Source: Candidatus Eiseniibacteriota bacterium (GTDB taxonomy: Bacteria; Orphanbacterota; Orphanbacteria; Orphanbacterales; Orphanbacteraceae). From it: 64,000 nucleotides of DNA. The position numbers were made by a program, and so were the translations under genes. The notes below the pieces were generated by a model that was not told the DNA's origin, ran no database searches, and saw only the letters and a program-made list of their open reading frames with translations. Where the stretch lies: positions 34,417 through 98,416 of the forward strand of contig JAJRWB010000021.1 of NCBI GenBank assembly GCA_024276995.1, given 5' to 3'. Shown here piece after piece: positions 1-9,478 of the stretch (the stretch's first letter is position 1; the number at the start of each line of letters is the position of its first letter).

Positions 1-2345
1 AGAGGGACTTCGTCGAATTTCGAGGCCATATCCTCGATGCGGAAGACCTGCTCGTCTTCGACACCCTTCCCGTCGTATTCGGCGGACCGCGCTTCTCCGT
101 ACGGATTATCCCATTCCCGCTCGGAACCGAGGAATCCGGGCTTGGTGCTGTAGATCCCGGCTACAAGGGTGGAGCGGCTCGACGACGATTTCTTAGTCGC
201 TCTCGGATTGTCCGTGTCGATCACGAGGACGTCTCCCGCCTCGACGGTGGAAGCCCCGGGTGCGATGCGAATCATCTCGGCGAAATCGGCGCCGCCGCCG
301 CTGAAGGTGCCATCGGCGGTCACGTCGCCGTCGCCGAATACCCGGAAGACGATATTGTTTCCACGGGTCGCCTCGATAATCTGGCAATCGTCGCTCGAAC
401 CGGAGGTCACGGTAAGCTGGACGAGATCCAAATTCGCCGATAAGTCCGAGGAGTCGTTCACGCTGAGCCTCTCGTTGGGATTGTATGTGCCGATACCAAA
501 GTCGCCGTCACTTTCGATCGTCACAAAGGTATTGTCCGAGATCCCGGTGGAGCCGATCTTGAACCGGTCGGCCTGGCTGTCGTCGACGCCCATAGTGAAC
601 TTGCGATTGCCGTTCAGCGAGAAAGCGATCACGGGATCCCCGTCGCCTGAATTCGTGTTGTTCACCACAATGCCGTCATCATCCGTATCGGTTTGAACAA
701 CCAGTTTCTCCCCGGGGGCGCTCGAGCCGATACCGACATTCCCGGACGATCCGTCGAGTGTGAAGAGTGAATCGTTCACGCTCTCCAGACCGATCCTGAA
801 CCGGTCGGAATCGGAGTCGTCGACACCCATGACATATTCATTGCTGCCGCTTAGCTGAAAGCGGATCACCGGGTCGCCGCCGCCGGCGGTGTTGTTTATG
901 TCGATGCCGTCTTCCGATTCGTCGCTCGTGATATCGATCTTCCTGTCGGGGGAATCCTCTTTTACACCGAAGTTGCCGTCCGGGTCGAGCGTGATGAGAG
1001 GATCGGTGATCGACGAGAGTCCGGACGTTCCGATTCGGAAGACATCTCCTTCGCCGTCATCCACGCCGATAATGAACTGGTTGGCGCCGCTGAGCTGAAA
1101 AGCGATCAACGGATCGCCGTCCGCGCCCGTGTTGTCGATGACGATACCGTCCATGTATTCCGAAGTCTCGATATGAAGTTTATAGAACGGAAATGTTCCG
1201 ATGCCTACGTTGCCTGATTCCCGGTAGATGTCGCTGCCGCCGATGGTCCAGTCGCTGTCGGGCTGGGCCGGGTGCGTATGATCTCCGGCGGCCACCTCGT
1301 TCGCCCCGGTGCCCACCGGGAGACGCGACACGTTGATCGTTCCGGTGGTGATGTCGCTTCCGTCATGGTTGTGGGTGGCGGCGGCGAAGTCGACGGCGTC
1401 CATTCCGTCGAGCTGATCGGCGTTCAGGTTCGCCACCTTCGTCGTCGAGTTCACCGTGAGCGGCGGCGTCCCGTCCGGCTCCACGGAAACGAGCTGGCCC
1501 GTCGCGCGGATCGAGCCGGCCACGTCGAGCTTCTTGCCGGGTGCGTCGATGCCGATCCCGATGTTGCCCGGGACACCGGCGTGCATATCGTTTCCGGTCA
1601 CCTCCCAGTCCGAATCGGAGGAATCGCCCGAGAGGAACGAGGAGATCCGGATCGTGTCGTCCGATGTCGTGACCTGGATCTGGTCCCCCGCCACGATCGT
1701 CACGCGATCGTACATGCCGTTGAGCGATCGCACCACCGTGTGATCCCTGATCTTCGGCGCCGAGACGGCGCTGTCTGCAAGCTGGGCCGGTCCGACGGAG
1801 GTGTCGGCGATGGAAAGCGTCACCTCGCCGCTCGTTCCGCCGCCCGCGAGCCCGGTGCCCGCGGTGACGCCGGTGATGTCGCCGCCGCCTCCCGGGGTCG
1901 TCCACTCGAGACCGTTTCCGTTGAAGACGATCGTCTGCCCGGCGGCGGCGCCCGCCGTGTCGATCTTCGAGAGCGTCACCGCGTTGTCGGCGATGCCCAG
2001 GGCGTACGGTACGGAGGAGAGAGCCCTTTTCGGGCCGAGTGCCGACCCGTCCACTTCGATACCGAGATAAAGTGTTTCATCGAATTCGACGCTGTCCACT
2101 TCGAGCCGTGTTTCGTAGTAACCGCCGGCCACGTCGACATTCGATGTTTGTGACCAGACGGCGGCTTGCGTCGTGTCTTCGTAGATTCGAAACGTGATCG
2201 CATACGAACCGGTGAGGGGAAGACCGTCGTCGTCGGTCAATACCCCCTGGACCTCCATCGTGCCGGGAACATCGGCTGTTGCGCCGGACGGAATCGTTCC
2301 GGCCAGAAGAATCACACCGGTGAAAAAGTGTTTCACAAGATTCAT
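1..2345 (-). CDS. Secreted tail-fibre-like repeat protein (C-terminus cut by window edge)
   Basis: The frame opens at an ATG at 2345 and stays open to base 1, about 781 codons, so the C-terminus lies outside the window. It begins with a signal peptide (MNLVKHFFTGVILLAG...). A domain ending in a SSVPYALGIAD-like motif follows, then several copies of an N-(V/I/F)-GIG...P..KL.V unit spread along the chain, which resembles phage tail-fibre and tail-collar repeats. A GADFAEMI ... GDVLVIDTDN stretch near the visible end is typical of large secreted bacterial proteins of this style. Such proteins are usually surface-exposed adhesin-like fibres; the role here is inferred. The next gene on the minus strand lies 48 bases upstream, so the two may be co-transcribed. 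The missing end might hold a chaperone or sorting domain. Confidence 0.75.
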   Translation of the reverse strand, partial: MNLVKHFFTGVILLAGTIPSGATADVPGTMEVQGVLTDDDGLPLTGSYAITFRIYEDTTQAAVWSQTSNVDVAGGYYETRLEVDSVEFDETLYLGIEVDGSALGPKRALSSVPYALGIADNAVTLSKIDTAGAAAGQTIVFNGNGLEWTTPGGGGDITGVTAGTGLAGGGTSGEVTLSIADTSVGPAQLADSAVSAPKIRDHTVVRSLNGMYDRVTIVAGDQIQVTTSDDTIRISSFLSGDSSDSDWEVTGNDMHAGVPGNIGIGIDAPGKKLDVAGSIRATGQLVSVEPDGTPPLTVNSTTKVANLNADQLDGMDAVDFAAATHNHDGSDITTGTINVSRLPVGTGANEVAAGDHTHPAQPDSDWTIGGSDIYRESGNVGIGTFPFYKLHIETSEYMDGIVIDNTGADGDPLIAFQLSGANQFIIGVDDGEGDVFRIGTSGLSSITDPLITLDPDGNFGVKEDSPDRKIDITSDESEDGIDINNTAGGGDPVIRFQLSGSNEYVMGVDDSDSDRFRIGLESVNDSLFTLDGSSGNVGIGSSAPGEKLVVQTDTDDDGIVVNNTNSGDGDPVIAFSLNGNRKFTMGVDDSQADRFKIGSTGISDNTFVTIESDGDFGIGTYNPNERLSVNDSSDLSANLDLVQLTVTSGSSDDCQIIEATRGNNIVFRVFGDGDVTADGTFSGGGADFAEMIRIAPGASTVEAGDVLVIDTDNPRATKKSSSSRSTLVAGIYSTKPGFLGSEREWDNPYGEARSAEYDGKGVEDEQVFRIEDMASKFDEVP

Positions 2346-2393
2346 AACGAAACTCCTTGCGCCGCTCGTCACCATGCCGACCGGCTTCAGCGA

Positions 2394-4622
2394 TCAGCGA
2401 AGACGGACCATGCGCGCCGTTTGCACGTTCGCGCCGGCTTCCAGACGGAGGAAGTAGACGCCCGGACCGGTCGGTCGCCCTCTGTTATCCCGTCCGTCCC
2501 ATGTTGCGATATGGCCGCCCGCCGATTCGTTCCCCCGGACGAGTGATCGGACGAGACGTCCGTTCACGCCGTATACCGCAAGGTTCGTGGTGCCGCCGGC
2601 GGGGAGGGAATAGCGAATCGAAAAGGTGCTCTTCGACGGGTTCGGGTAGGGCGTCCGCAAGCGGAATACCACCGGCGGCGCCGTGGGGGCATAATGATTC
2701 GCCCGGAGGAGTTCCACCGGACCGGCCACGATCTTCACGCGCCTTTCCCTCTCTCCCGGCGCGGGCACGATGCGAACGGTTTCTTCCCCGTCGATTCGCC
2801 GGATCTCGCCGGTCGTGTCGTCTGCGATGTACACTTCGATGCCGGCGGGGATCTCCCCGGTGGAGGCGGCGGTCAGCTCCGTCTCATCTTCGGTGCGGAA
2901 CCGGAGAACCACGTTCCACGTTTCGATTTCGTCGATCACCTCCCGGAAGTCGGCGCTCAGCTCGTCGGGGAAAGAGATCCCGTCGCCCGGCTCGATGGCG
3001 ATCATCGCCGGACGGCCGCCGGGTAAGGGCGGGTTGAGGTGATCCCGCGAATCGAAACGATCCGATGATCCGCGCAAGGCGCCGATCACGATCGTCCCCT
3101 CCTCGCCGGGAGACGAGAGGCGAATCGAGATCGCCCACCCGTCCTCGCCGTTTTCGGGGATTCTGTCCGCCAGCGCGGTCTTCGATGCGCCGTTCGATTC
3201 GACGGCGGGCACGAGAAGGTCGAGCGAAGCGCCCGAGAGATTGTTCACGAAATAGCCGTGCCACGGCTCGAGCGTGGCGGCGATCCGGTACGATCCGGCG
3301 GTGTCGTCGAAGACGTACTCGTACGCGGCGTTTTCGATCAGCCCGCTGTCCGCCGCTTCCTCGACGGTAAGCGTCGATCCGCCGCCGATCGACACGCGGC
3401 AATCGCCCCACGCCACGTCGTAGGCGAAAGGTTGTCCCATCTGGCTCCACCAGACGCTCCCCGCTCCCCCTTCGAGGGGAATCGCGTAATACGTCTCGCC
3501 GTCGTCCGGGTAGACCGACAGACCCGATACGTCGTACGTCTTGTCGGACGCCGTCACGAGCCAGAATCCCTCGCCGGCATCGAACGGCCTGCCCGTGTCG
3601 GCGGGGTACTCGATCACCGAATCCACAGCCTGCGACCATCCGCCGAGGCGCCAGCTCTCCACCGAGAACGCGCCGAGGTCGTCGCCGAGAACGTCGGCGA
3701 CCGTCGCCCCCGTGGTGTTCAGCGGTGCGGAGATCATCGTGTGATGACGCGACTCCACGGTGGGGGACACCGCGTCGGTGACCTCCACGGGAATCCGGAC
3801 GGGCGTTTCGGCGGGCACCGCCGGAGTGGTCGTCTTCTTCTCTCCCGCAAACGCCTCCACGTAGTATTCCACTCCACGGATTCCGACGAGCGATCCGGGA
3901 ATCGCCGCCGACAATGTCACCGAGTCGTCGAGGGACATCGCCGCGCTTCGCCATGCGGCGTCCCCCTCGCCTCCCAGGCGGTAATAGACCATGCCCGAAT
4001 CGAGGTTGAAGTTGCCGACGGCGCTTATCGTTGCCTGTGTACCGGCGGGCACGACCGACGGAGAGGCGGCCACGCTGAGCGCCAGGATGCCGCTTGTTCC
4101 GTGGAGCGGCATCTTCCAGACCCCCTGCGCCGGGTCATTGGTGGTCACCTCGATGGTATCGAAGACATCGCCCTCTCCCGACGGGGTGAACGTGATCGGT
4201 ACGAGGAACGTGTCGCCGGAAGGAACGAGTTCATCCGCCAGTGGCTTGGCGAGGTGGAAGGGAGAAGGGTCGCCGGCAAAGGAAAAGGCGCCGAGGAGGA
4301 GCGTCGTTCCACCCGGATTCGAGACGGAAACGGTTTCGGTCACCGCGAAGGCGCCGGCATTGCCGAAATCGACCGATTCCGCGTCCACCGCCAGGACCGG
4401 TCTCGCGAAGATCGGGAAGAATCCCTCGGAGTTCGTGGCGGTCGCCGATTTCATCGTTCCCGAACCGAGTCCGCCCACGACGGTCATCGAATGGAAGGAA
4501 CCCCCCGAGAGTCGTCCTCCGCCGCATGTCACCGAGCTCCAGCGGGATTCGTACGATAAAACCGTCCCCGCGGCGACGGCGAGTACGGAGGCCACGACGA
4601 TCATTCTCGCGAATGTTTTCAT
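2394..4622 (-). CDS. Secreted choice-of-anchor D protein with FlgD-like C-terminal sorting module
   Basis: A 742-residue exported protein with an N-terminal signal (MKTFARMIVVASVLAVAAG). Residues ~75-170 (AVDAESVDFGNAGAFAVTET...) match the ASPM/SPD-2/Hydin-type choice-of-anchor D immunoglobulin fold. The central part is extracellular, beta-rich and without a recognisable catalytic motif. The C-terminal ~85 residues (PYPNPSKSTFSIRYSLP ... VYGVNGRLVRSL ... GPGVYFLRLEAG) form the FlgD Ig-like module used as a C-terminal sorting domain in FCB-group bacteria. It is probably surface-anchored or secreted; the actual role is unknown. It is divergent from the O-antigen-ligase-like gene at 4859. Confidence 0.8.
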   Translation of the reverse strand: MKTFARMIVVASVLAVAAGTVLSYESRWSSVTCGGGRLSGGSFHSMTVVGGLGSGTMKSATATNSEGFFPIFARPVLAVDAESVDFGNAGAFAVTETVSVSNPGGTTLLLGAFSFAGDPSPFHLAKPLADELVPSGDTFLVPITFTPSGEGDVFDTIEVTTNDPAQGVWKMPLHGTSGILALSVAASPSVVPAGTQATISAVGNFNLDSGMVYYRLGGEGDAAWRSAAMSLDDSVTLSAAIPGSLVGIRGVEYYVEAFAGEKKTTTPAVPAETPVRIPVEVTDAVSPTVESRHHTMISAPLNTTGATVADVLGDDLGAFSVESWRLGGWSQAVDSVIEYPADTGRPFDAGEGFWLVTASDKTYDVSGLSVYPDDGETYYAIPLEGGAGSVWWSQMGQPFAYDVAWGDCRVSIGGGSTLTVEEAADSGLIENAAYEYVFDDTAGSYRIAATLEPWHGYFVNNLSGASLDLLVPAVESNGASKTALADRIPENGEDGWAISIRLSSPGEEGTIVIGALRGSSDRFDSRDHLNPPLPGGRPAMIAIEPGDGISFPDELSADFREVIDEIETWNVVLRFRTEDETELTAASTGEIPAGIEVYIADDTTGEIRRIDGEETVRIVPAPGERERRVKIVAGPVELLRANHYAPTAPPVVFRLRTPYPNPSKSTFSIRYSLPAGGTTNLAVYGVNGRLVRSLVRGNESAGGHIATWDGRDNRGRPTGPGVYFLRLEAGANVQTARMVRLR

Positions 4623-4794
4623 TTACCGGCCACTCCGAAGTTGAAGCAGAACAGGAAAACCCACTTTTACGTAGGATCGGACAGATTGCGGGAATCTTGA
4701 CGGTTTTGCTTCGACTCTGGAAATGCCTCTCCGTGCGCTTCATGCCGGGCACGCCGGACCAGGCTTTTCGTCCCCTCCCACCGGGCGAACCTCC

Positions 4795-4823
4795 TTGTGA
4801 AGAGTCGCCGGGAACGATACAAT
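4795..4823 (+). promoter_or_regulatory. Predicted sigma-70-type promoter
   Basis: TTGTGA at 4795-4800 and TACAAT at 4818-4823 are separated by exactly 17 bases and lie about 35 bases before the ATG at 4859. This is one of the best -35/-10 pairs in the window and would drive the 4859-7767 operon. Confidence 0.6.
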
Positions 4824-4858
4824 TCGCCATCGATCGGTGACGGGACGACCATCGGACA

Positions 4859-6049
4859 ATGAAAAAAATCGCTATTCTGGAAAACATTCTCTTCTTTTTT
4901 CTCCTCGCCTTCCTTCTCGCGTCGCCGGCTTCGGTGGCGTACTCGGAGATCGCTCTCGCCGCGGTGGTGGTGCTCCTGCTTCTTCGCGCCCTGATCCGCC
5001 GGGGGACTTTCGCCCCTCTTCGGGCGATTCCCCGCGCGAAGCGGATCTGCCGCCCCATGATCTTCTGGGCGGCCGCCTCCACGCTGGCCGCGATCTTCGC
5101 CCGCTACCGCATGGCGACGATTCTGAAGCTGCCGAAGCTCCTCATTCTCCTTCTCGTGTTTCTTCTCCCGGCGCTTCTCACGAACTTCAGACGGCTTCGC
5201 CACGCCGTGGCCGCCCTCATTCTCGGCGGAGTGATCACTTCCGCCTACGGGATCGGTTATTACATGAACGATCCTTCCACGCGGCTCGGCGGCTTCGTGG
5301 GGAACTACATGAGCACCGCCGGGATCCTGATGATTCTCCTTCTCGTTTCCTTCGGCATTCTTTTTCGCGGAAGAGTGGGGGGCGCGCTCGAGTGGATCGT
5401 CATCGGGGCGATACCCGTGCTTCTCGTCGCGCTCTACCTCACGAACACGAGAGGCGCGTGGATCGGCTTCATCGCCGGTCTCGCGTTCATGGCGCTCGTC
5501 GCTTCCAGGCGGCTCCTTCTCGTTCCCGTCCTCTTCGTGGCGCTCCTCATGGCCGTTCCCGGAGGAGCGCGCAGCACGGCGCTCTCCGCCGTCGAACCGG
5601 GGAACTCGAGGAACCGGGAAAGGCTGTTCATGTGGAAAGCGGGACTCGAAATCTTTCGCGATCATCCCCTCGTCGGCGTCGGCCTGGCGGGAATGCGCGA
5701 AACATATCTCAATTATCGCGACCCGCGGGCGAAGGAGAAGGCGGTCCACCTGCACAGCGTTCCGATCCAGGTTCTTGCGAGCAGCGGAATCGTCGGCTTC
5801 GCCGCGTGGGCCTACCTGTTCGGCTCGCTCTTGTTATGGCTGCGCACGGCCGCGGTGCGCGTGCAAAAGGGCCCGCCGCTGGTGCGCGGCCTCGTGACGG
5901 GCGCTCTCGGCGCCTCGGCGGGCTTCCTCGTGAACGGCCTGGTGGAGTGGAACATCGGGGATGTCGAGGTGATCACCGTCTTCTGGTCGACCATCGGGTT
6001 GGCACTCGCCGCCGTGGCATGCCACGGCGGGAAGGGGGCGGCGAAGTGA
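4859..6049 (+). CDS. O-antigen ligase-like polytopic membrane protein (Wzy/WaaL family)
   Basis: A 396-residue integral membrane protein with about ten hydrophobic helices. The periplasmic-loop signature of the Wzy_C/O-antigen ligase family is visible: NTRGAWIGF in the middle and a FRDHPLVGVGLAGMRETY ... HLHSVPIQVLASSGIVGF segment near residues 260-310. Members join or polymerise lipid-linked glycans on the periplasmic side of the inner membrane. It overlaps the next gene by four bases (GTGA), implying translational coupling to the TMTC-like glycosyltransferase. No classical O-antigen glycosyltransferases of GT2/GT4 type lie nearby, so the acceptor could be a protein rather than lipid A. Confidence 0.85.
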   Translation: MKKIAILENILFFFLLAFLLASPASVAYSEIALAAVVVLLLLRALIRRGTFAPLRAIPRAKRICRPMIFWAAASTLAAIFARYRMATILKLPKLLILLLVFLLPALLTNFRRLRHAVAALILGGVITSAYGIGYYMNDPSTRLGGFVGNYMSTAGILMILLLVSFGILFRGRVGGALEWIVIGAIPVLLVALYLTNTRGAWIGFIAGLAFMALVASRRLLLVPVLFVALLMAVPGGARSTALSAVEPGNSRNRERLFMWKAGLEIFRDHPLVGVGLAGMRETYLNYRDPRAKEKAVHLHSVPIQVLASSGIVGFAAWAYLFGSLLLWLRTAAVRVQKGPPLVRGLVTGALGASAGFLVNGLVEWNIGDVEVITVFWSTIGLALAAVACHGGKGAAK

Positions 6050-7767
6050 GCGAACCTCGTTCCGGCACGTCGACCACGGCGATTTCGGCGCTCATCGTTC
6101 TTGCGGTCCTCGTCTCCTACGTGCCCGCCATGAGGGCGGGGTATGTCTGGGATGACGATGCCTACGTCACCCGGAACGAGCAGCTCCGTTCTCCCGCCGG
6201 CCTCGCGAGGATCTGGTTCGTCCCCAGCGCCACGCCCCAGTACTACCCGGCGGTTCACACCTCGTTCTGGCTCGAGTACAGGCTGTGGGGACTCGCACCG
6301 GCCGGCTACCACGCGGTCAATATCGTGCTTCACGCGCTGTCGGCGGTTCTCCTCCTCAGGCTGCTCCTCTTTCTCCGCTTTCCCGCGGCGGTGCTCGGTG
6401 CGCTCCTCTTCGCCCTTCACCCGGTTCATGTCGAATCGGTCGCATGGATCACCGAGCGAAAGAACGTCCTCTCCGGCCTTTTCTACCTCGCCGCCCTCTT
6501 CGTCGCGCTCCGCTGGTTCGACCCCGACGACACACGCCCGGGGGAAAAACGAAGGGCGCGGACCCTCGCGTGGGCGTATCTCCTCTTTCTTCTCGCGCTG
6601 CTGAGCAAGTCGGTGACCGCCACCCTCCCCGTGGTGATCGGTATCGTTCTCTACTGGAAGCGGGGCGCTCTCCGGCGGCGCGATATCATCGCGCTTCTCC
6701 CCTTTCTCGCCACGGGAGCGGCGTCGGGGCTCTTCACGGCGTATCTCGAAAAAACCCACGTCGGCGCCGCAGGGATGGCGTGGGCGTGGTCGATCCCTGA
6801 ACGATTCCTCATCGCCGGCCGGGCGCTCTGGTTCTACGTGGGGAAGCTCGTATGGCCGTCGAACCTGATATTTGTTTATCCCCGATGGAAGATCGACGGA
6901 GGAACGTGGTGGCAGTACGGGTTTCCTCTTTCCGCGGCCGCCGCCGTTCTTCTCCTCTGGAGACTTCGCGCGCGGATCGGCCGCGGACCGTTCGCGGCGG
7001 TACTCTGCTATGGCATCACCCTTTTTCCCGCTCTCGGATTTCTGGCGGTCTACCCGATGCGCTACTCCTTCGTGGCGGATCACTTCCAGTACCTTGCGAG
7101 CATCCCGATACTGATCCTCATCGCCTTCTCGCTGCGCGCGCTTTTCTTCCGGGCCGTCCGGGGCGCACCGGCGCGAGCCGCCGGGATCGGTTTCGTCGCC
7201 CTTCTTCTCGGCGTTCTCACGTGGAACCAGTGCGGCGCCTACAAGGATGAAGAAACACTCTGGCGCGCGACGATCGCGCGCAATCCTCGCTCCTCGATGG
7301 CGCACAACAATCTCGGTGTGCTGCTTATGAGGGAAGGAAGGGTGGAGGAGGCGGGAGAGCATATTCTCAAGGCGATCCGCATCGATCCGACGAATCACGA
7401 GGCGTTCGCCGCCAGGGGCAATCTTCTGGCCCGGCAGGGGATGGAGGACGAGGCGATCGAGTCGTACAGGCGCTCTCTCGAGATCGATCCCCATTACGCC
7501 CTCGCCGCGTATAACTTGGGGAACATGTATAGGGAGCGGGGCGAAACGGAAAAGGCGATCGATCTCTACCGGCGGGCGATCGCCTCGCGGGAAGGTTACT
7601 TCGGCCCGTTGCTGAACCTCTCGCTTCTCCTGGGAAGTCTCGACCGGTGGGACGAGGCGGCGGAAGTGTGCGCCGAAGCGATCCGCTTCTTCCCCGGCGA
7701 CGAGCGGCTCAGCGATCTGAGAATCGAGATCGAAAAACACCGGGAGGAGTCATCCCCCGCCGGCTGA
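6046..7767 (+). CDS. TMTC-like GT-C membrane glycosyltransferase with TPR repeats
   Basis: The GTG at 6046 overlaps the previous stop (GTGA) and is the best start, giving 573 residues; the frame is open further upstream but that part lies inside the O-antigen-ligase gene. The N-terminal ~400 residues have about ten membrane helices. An acidic YVWDDDAYV motif in the first periplasmic loop corresponds to the catalytic acidic pair of GT-C enzymes, and HPVHVESVAWITERKNVLS is highly typical of the bacterial TMTC/DUF1736-like group. The C-terminal ~170 residues are four to five TPR units (MAHNNLGVLLMREGR..., ALAAYNLGNMYRERGE...). Eukaryotic TMTCs are O-mannosyltransferases; the bacterial substrate is unknown. 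A second, longer relative lies at 31073-33310. Confidence 0.82.
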   Translation: MSEPRSGTSTTAISALIVLAVLVSYVPAMRAGYVWDDDAYVTRNEQLRSPAGLARIWFVPSATPQYYPAVHTSFWLEYRLWGLAPAGYHAVNIVLHALSAVLLLRLLLFLRFPAAVLGALLFALHPVHVESVAWITERKNVLSGLFYLAALFVALRWFDPDDTRPGEKRRARTLAWAYLLFLLALLSKSVTATLPVVIGIVLYWKRGALRRRDIIALLPFLATGAASGLFTAYLEKTHVGAAGMAWAWSIPERFLIAGRALWFYVGKLVWPSNLIFVYPRWKIDGGTWWQYGFPLSAAAAVLLLWRLRARIGRGPFAAVLCYGITLFPALGFLAVYPMRYSFVADHFQYLASIPILILIAFSLRALFFRAVRGAPARAAGIGFVALLLGVLTWNQCGAYKDEETLWRATIARNPRSSMAHNNLGVLLMREGRVEEAGEHILKAIRIDPTNHEAFAARGNLLARQGMEDEAIESYRRSLEIDPHYALAAYNLGNMYRERGETEKAIDLYRRAIASREGYFGPLLNLSLLLGSLDRWDEAAEVCAEAIRFFPGDERLSDLRIEIEKHREESSPAG

Positions 7768-7791
7768 AAAGGACGTCTCCCCTCCACGCGA

Positions 7792-8886
7792 TCAGTTGCA
7801 ACTCCCGATACCGCGGTCTTTCCCGATGATCCGGGCGAGTTCGCGGGCCACCATGTCGTGGGCCTTTTCATTCGGATGCTGGTCGGTGGGATGCACCCAG
7901 AGCGACCTGTCTTCGGTGCCCCTGAAAAGGGGAAGGAGGTCGATGAACACGGCGTTATCGCCTCCCGCCTCTTCCACGACGCGGCCGATCTTCCGGTGGA
8001 TCGATTCGAACGGATACGATTCGTCGAGGTGAAAGAGAATGGGGAAGCAAAGGACGTAGCAAGGTATTCTTCTCTCCACGCAGATATCCAGAATCGCGAC
8101 GAGCGATTTCTTCGCTTCAAGCCATCCCGCGCTCCCGTCCTCGTAGAGGCCGCGATAGTAATCGATCGTCTGCCCGGTGATCTTTCTCGTCCTCGCGATC
8201 TGCCAGATCAGCCGGGGGAGCCTGAAACGAAAGAGAAACGTATCGGGGGGAAGGGGATCGGGGAGCCCTTCGGAAACGCGGTTCTCCCTCTCTCTTCGCA
8301 CCGGCTCGCCCGTCGTGTCGTCCACCGTGAAGAGCATCGGTTCCGCGTCGTTCAGCGTGAACCCAAGAACCACGATGTCCGGATCCCAACCGAGTACTTC
8401 CTCCCGGAGGAGCTGGAGCGATTGCGTCGTGTTGTAACCGCCCACGCCGAAATTGTAGCTCTCGAACCGCACCGACTTTTCCGGCGAAACCGATTTGTTC
8501 AGGTATTGCGATGTTCGTTCGGCGAACGTGCGCCCGTCGCGCACTCCCTCGCCGAAAGTGAAGGAATCACCGAGAAAGGCGATGCGAACGGTGTTTGCGC
8601 CCTTCGTGTGAAGAAACTCCCGGCCCCGGAAACCGGCCGAGTTCGTCGTATGGGTGATCGCGTAGTCGATCCGATCGCCGTCGTAGACGAAGACGATCTC
8701 CTTCGACGGCGCGTTCCTGTAGCGGAACTCGCCCTTGTCGTTCTCGCGGAAGTCGAATTGACCCTCGCGGGAATGGGCGAGGTAGAACCGGGGGAGGTTC
8801 TTCTCCTTGAGAACGAACTCCACGGCACTCAGCCCCACGGCGAGGCTGAGCGCCAGGAGAAACAGTTTCAGCGCCGCGTCTTTCAT
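7792..8886 (-). CDS. SGNH/GDSL-family hydrolase, membrane-anchored
   Basis: A 364-residue protein with an N-terminal hydrophobic anchor (residues ~7-25) and an SGNH fold. The nucleophile block is FLGDSFTFGEG near residue 105, the Asn-type oxyanion element is probably GFTLNDAEP, and the C-terminal catalytic Asp/His pair lies in HPTDQHPNEKAHDMV near residue 340. Membrane-tethered SGNH proteins of this type often remove or transfer acyl groups on envelope glycans, which suits the surrounding genes. It converges on the TMTC-like gene at 7767 with a 24-base gap. Confidence 0.8.
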   Translation of the reverse strand: MKDAALKLFLLALSLAVGLSAVEFVLKEKNLPRFYLAHSREGQFDFRENDKGEFRYRNAPSKEIVFVYDGDRIDYAITHTTNSAGFRGREFLHTKGANTVRIAFLGDSFTFGEGVRDGRTFAERTSQYLNKSVSPEKSVRFESYNFGVGGYNTTQSLQLLREEVLGWDPDIVVLGFTLNDAEPMLFTVDDTTGEPVRRERENRVSEGLPDPLPPDTFLFRFRLPRLIWQIARTRKITGQTIDYYRGLYEDGSAGWLEAKKSLVAILDICVERRIPCYVLCFPILFHLDESYPFESIHRKIGRVVEEAGGDNAVFIDLLPLFRGTEDRSLWVHPTDQHPNEKAHDMVARELARIIGKDRGIGSCN

Positions 8887-9048
8887 GCCGGGCTTTCCTC
8901 CGGGGCGATAGTAGGCGGCGAAGTGCCGGCGGGCAACCCTTTACGCGGTGCGCCCGGCGGTTCCGCCCGCTTCGAAAGGGACCTTCGTGGCCGTCACGTG
9001 TCGAGGAGGATCGCCGTGGTCGACCGAAGCCTCCGCCCCGGGCAATGG

Positions 9049-9080
9049 AAACGGCCCCGTCCTCGCGGACGGAGCCGTTT
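9049..9080. terminator. Strong GC-rich hairpin, possible terminator
   Basis: Arms at 9049-9062 and 9067-9080 form 13 base pairs with one mismatch and a TCGC tetraloop. The hairpin is flanked by AAA and TTT, so it reads as a symmetrical terminator-type hairpin, although neither side has a long T-run. It sits next to the structured element at 9095-9173. On the minus strand it lies immediately downstream of that element, as a terminator for a small RNA would. Confidence 0.45.
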
Positions 9081-9094
9081 CAGACTTCAGCATC

Positions 9095-9173
9095 GGTGGC
9101 GTTGGGTTACCCTTCTCGGGGTCAGCCCGTACAAAGCCACGTGCGTGGAAGGCACCCCTAAGGGAACGCCACC
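9095..9173. ncRNA. Candidate structured RNA, single long nested hairpin
   Basis: Four nested helices fold 79 bases into one rod. GGTGGCGTT (9095-9103) pairs with AACGCCACC (9165-9173). CCCTT (9110-9114) pairs with AAGGG (9160-9164). GGGGT (9118-9122) pairs with ACCCC (9154-9158). CCAC (9137-9140) and GTGG (9145-9148) close a GTGC loop. The 590-base space between 8886 and 9479 has no convincing gene. The strand is undecided: on the minus strand the hairpin at 9049-9080 would follow as a terminator. It lacks the conserved loop of bacterial SRP RNA and was not recognised as any riboswitch; 6S-like is possible but unproven. Confidence 0.4.
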
Positions 9174-9395
9174 TCCACTAAGCCGGATCTATCAGAATTC
9201 AACGGATCACCTCCTCTCCGGACGTACACCGATCGGCGAGACCCAACTCGCCCGGCCCCCCTTCCCGCCCGAGGTCGGGGCGCCGTCGCGGCAAGGGCCG
9301 CAAGCGGATCGACCGAATTCTAGCGTGCCCCGCAGGCGCTGTACAGGAGTTTTCGGCCGGTCCGGCCGGAAAATCGATACCCCCTGTAATCTTTC

Positions 9396-9424
9396 TTCTC
9401 CCGCGGTCCGATCGGTGCTATAAT
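9396..9424 (+). promoter_or_regulatory. Extended -10 promoter for the EEP-family gene
   Basis: A perfect TATAAT at 9419-9424 is preceded by TGC, making an extended -10 element. A weak -35 (TTCTCC) lies 17 bases upstream. Transcription would begin about 50 bases before the ATG at 9479. Confidence 0.55.
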
Positions 9425-9478
9425 GTAAGCCCTCCCCCCCGGTGAAGTCCCCGTTCCACACAACAGGAGATGTGCCTC

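Noticed and set aside
9095..9173. SRP (4.5S) RNA or 6S RNA
   Set aside because: The conserved GGAAGCAGCC-type SRP loop is absent and the open-bubble layout of 6S RNA could not be shown, so only a generic structured RNA is claimed.
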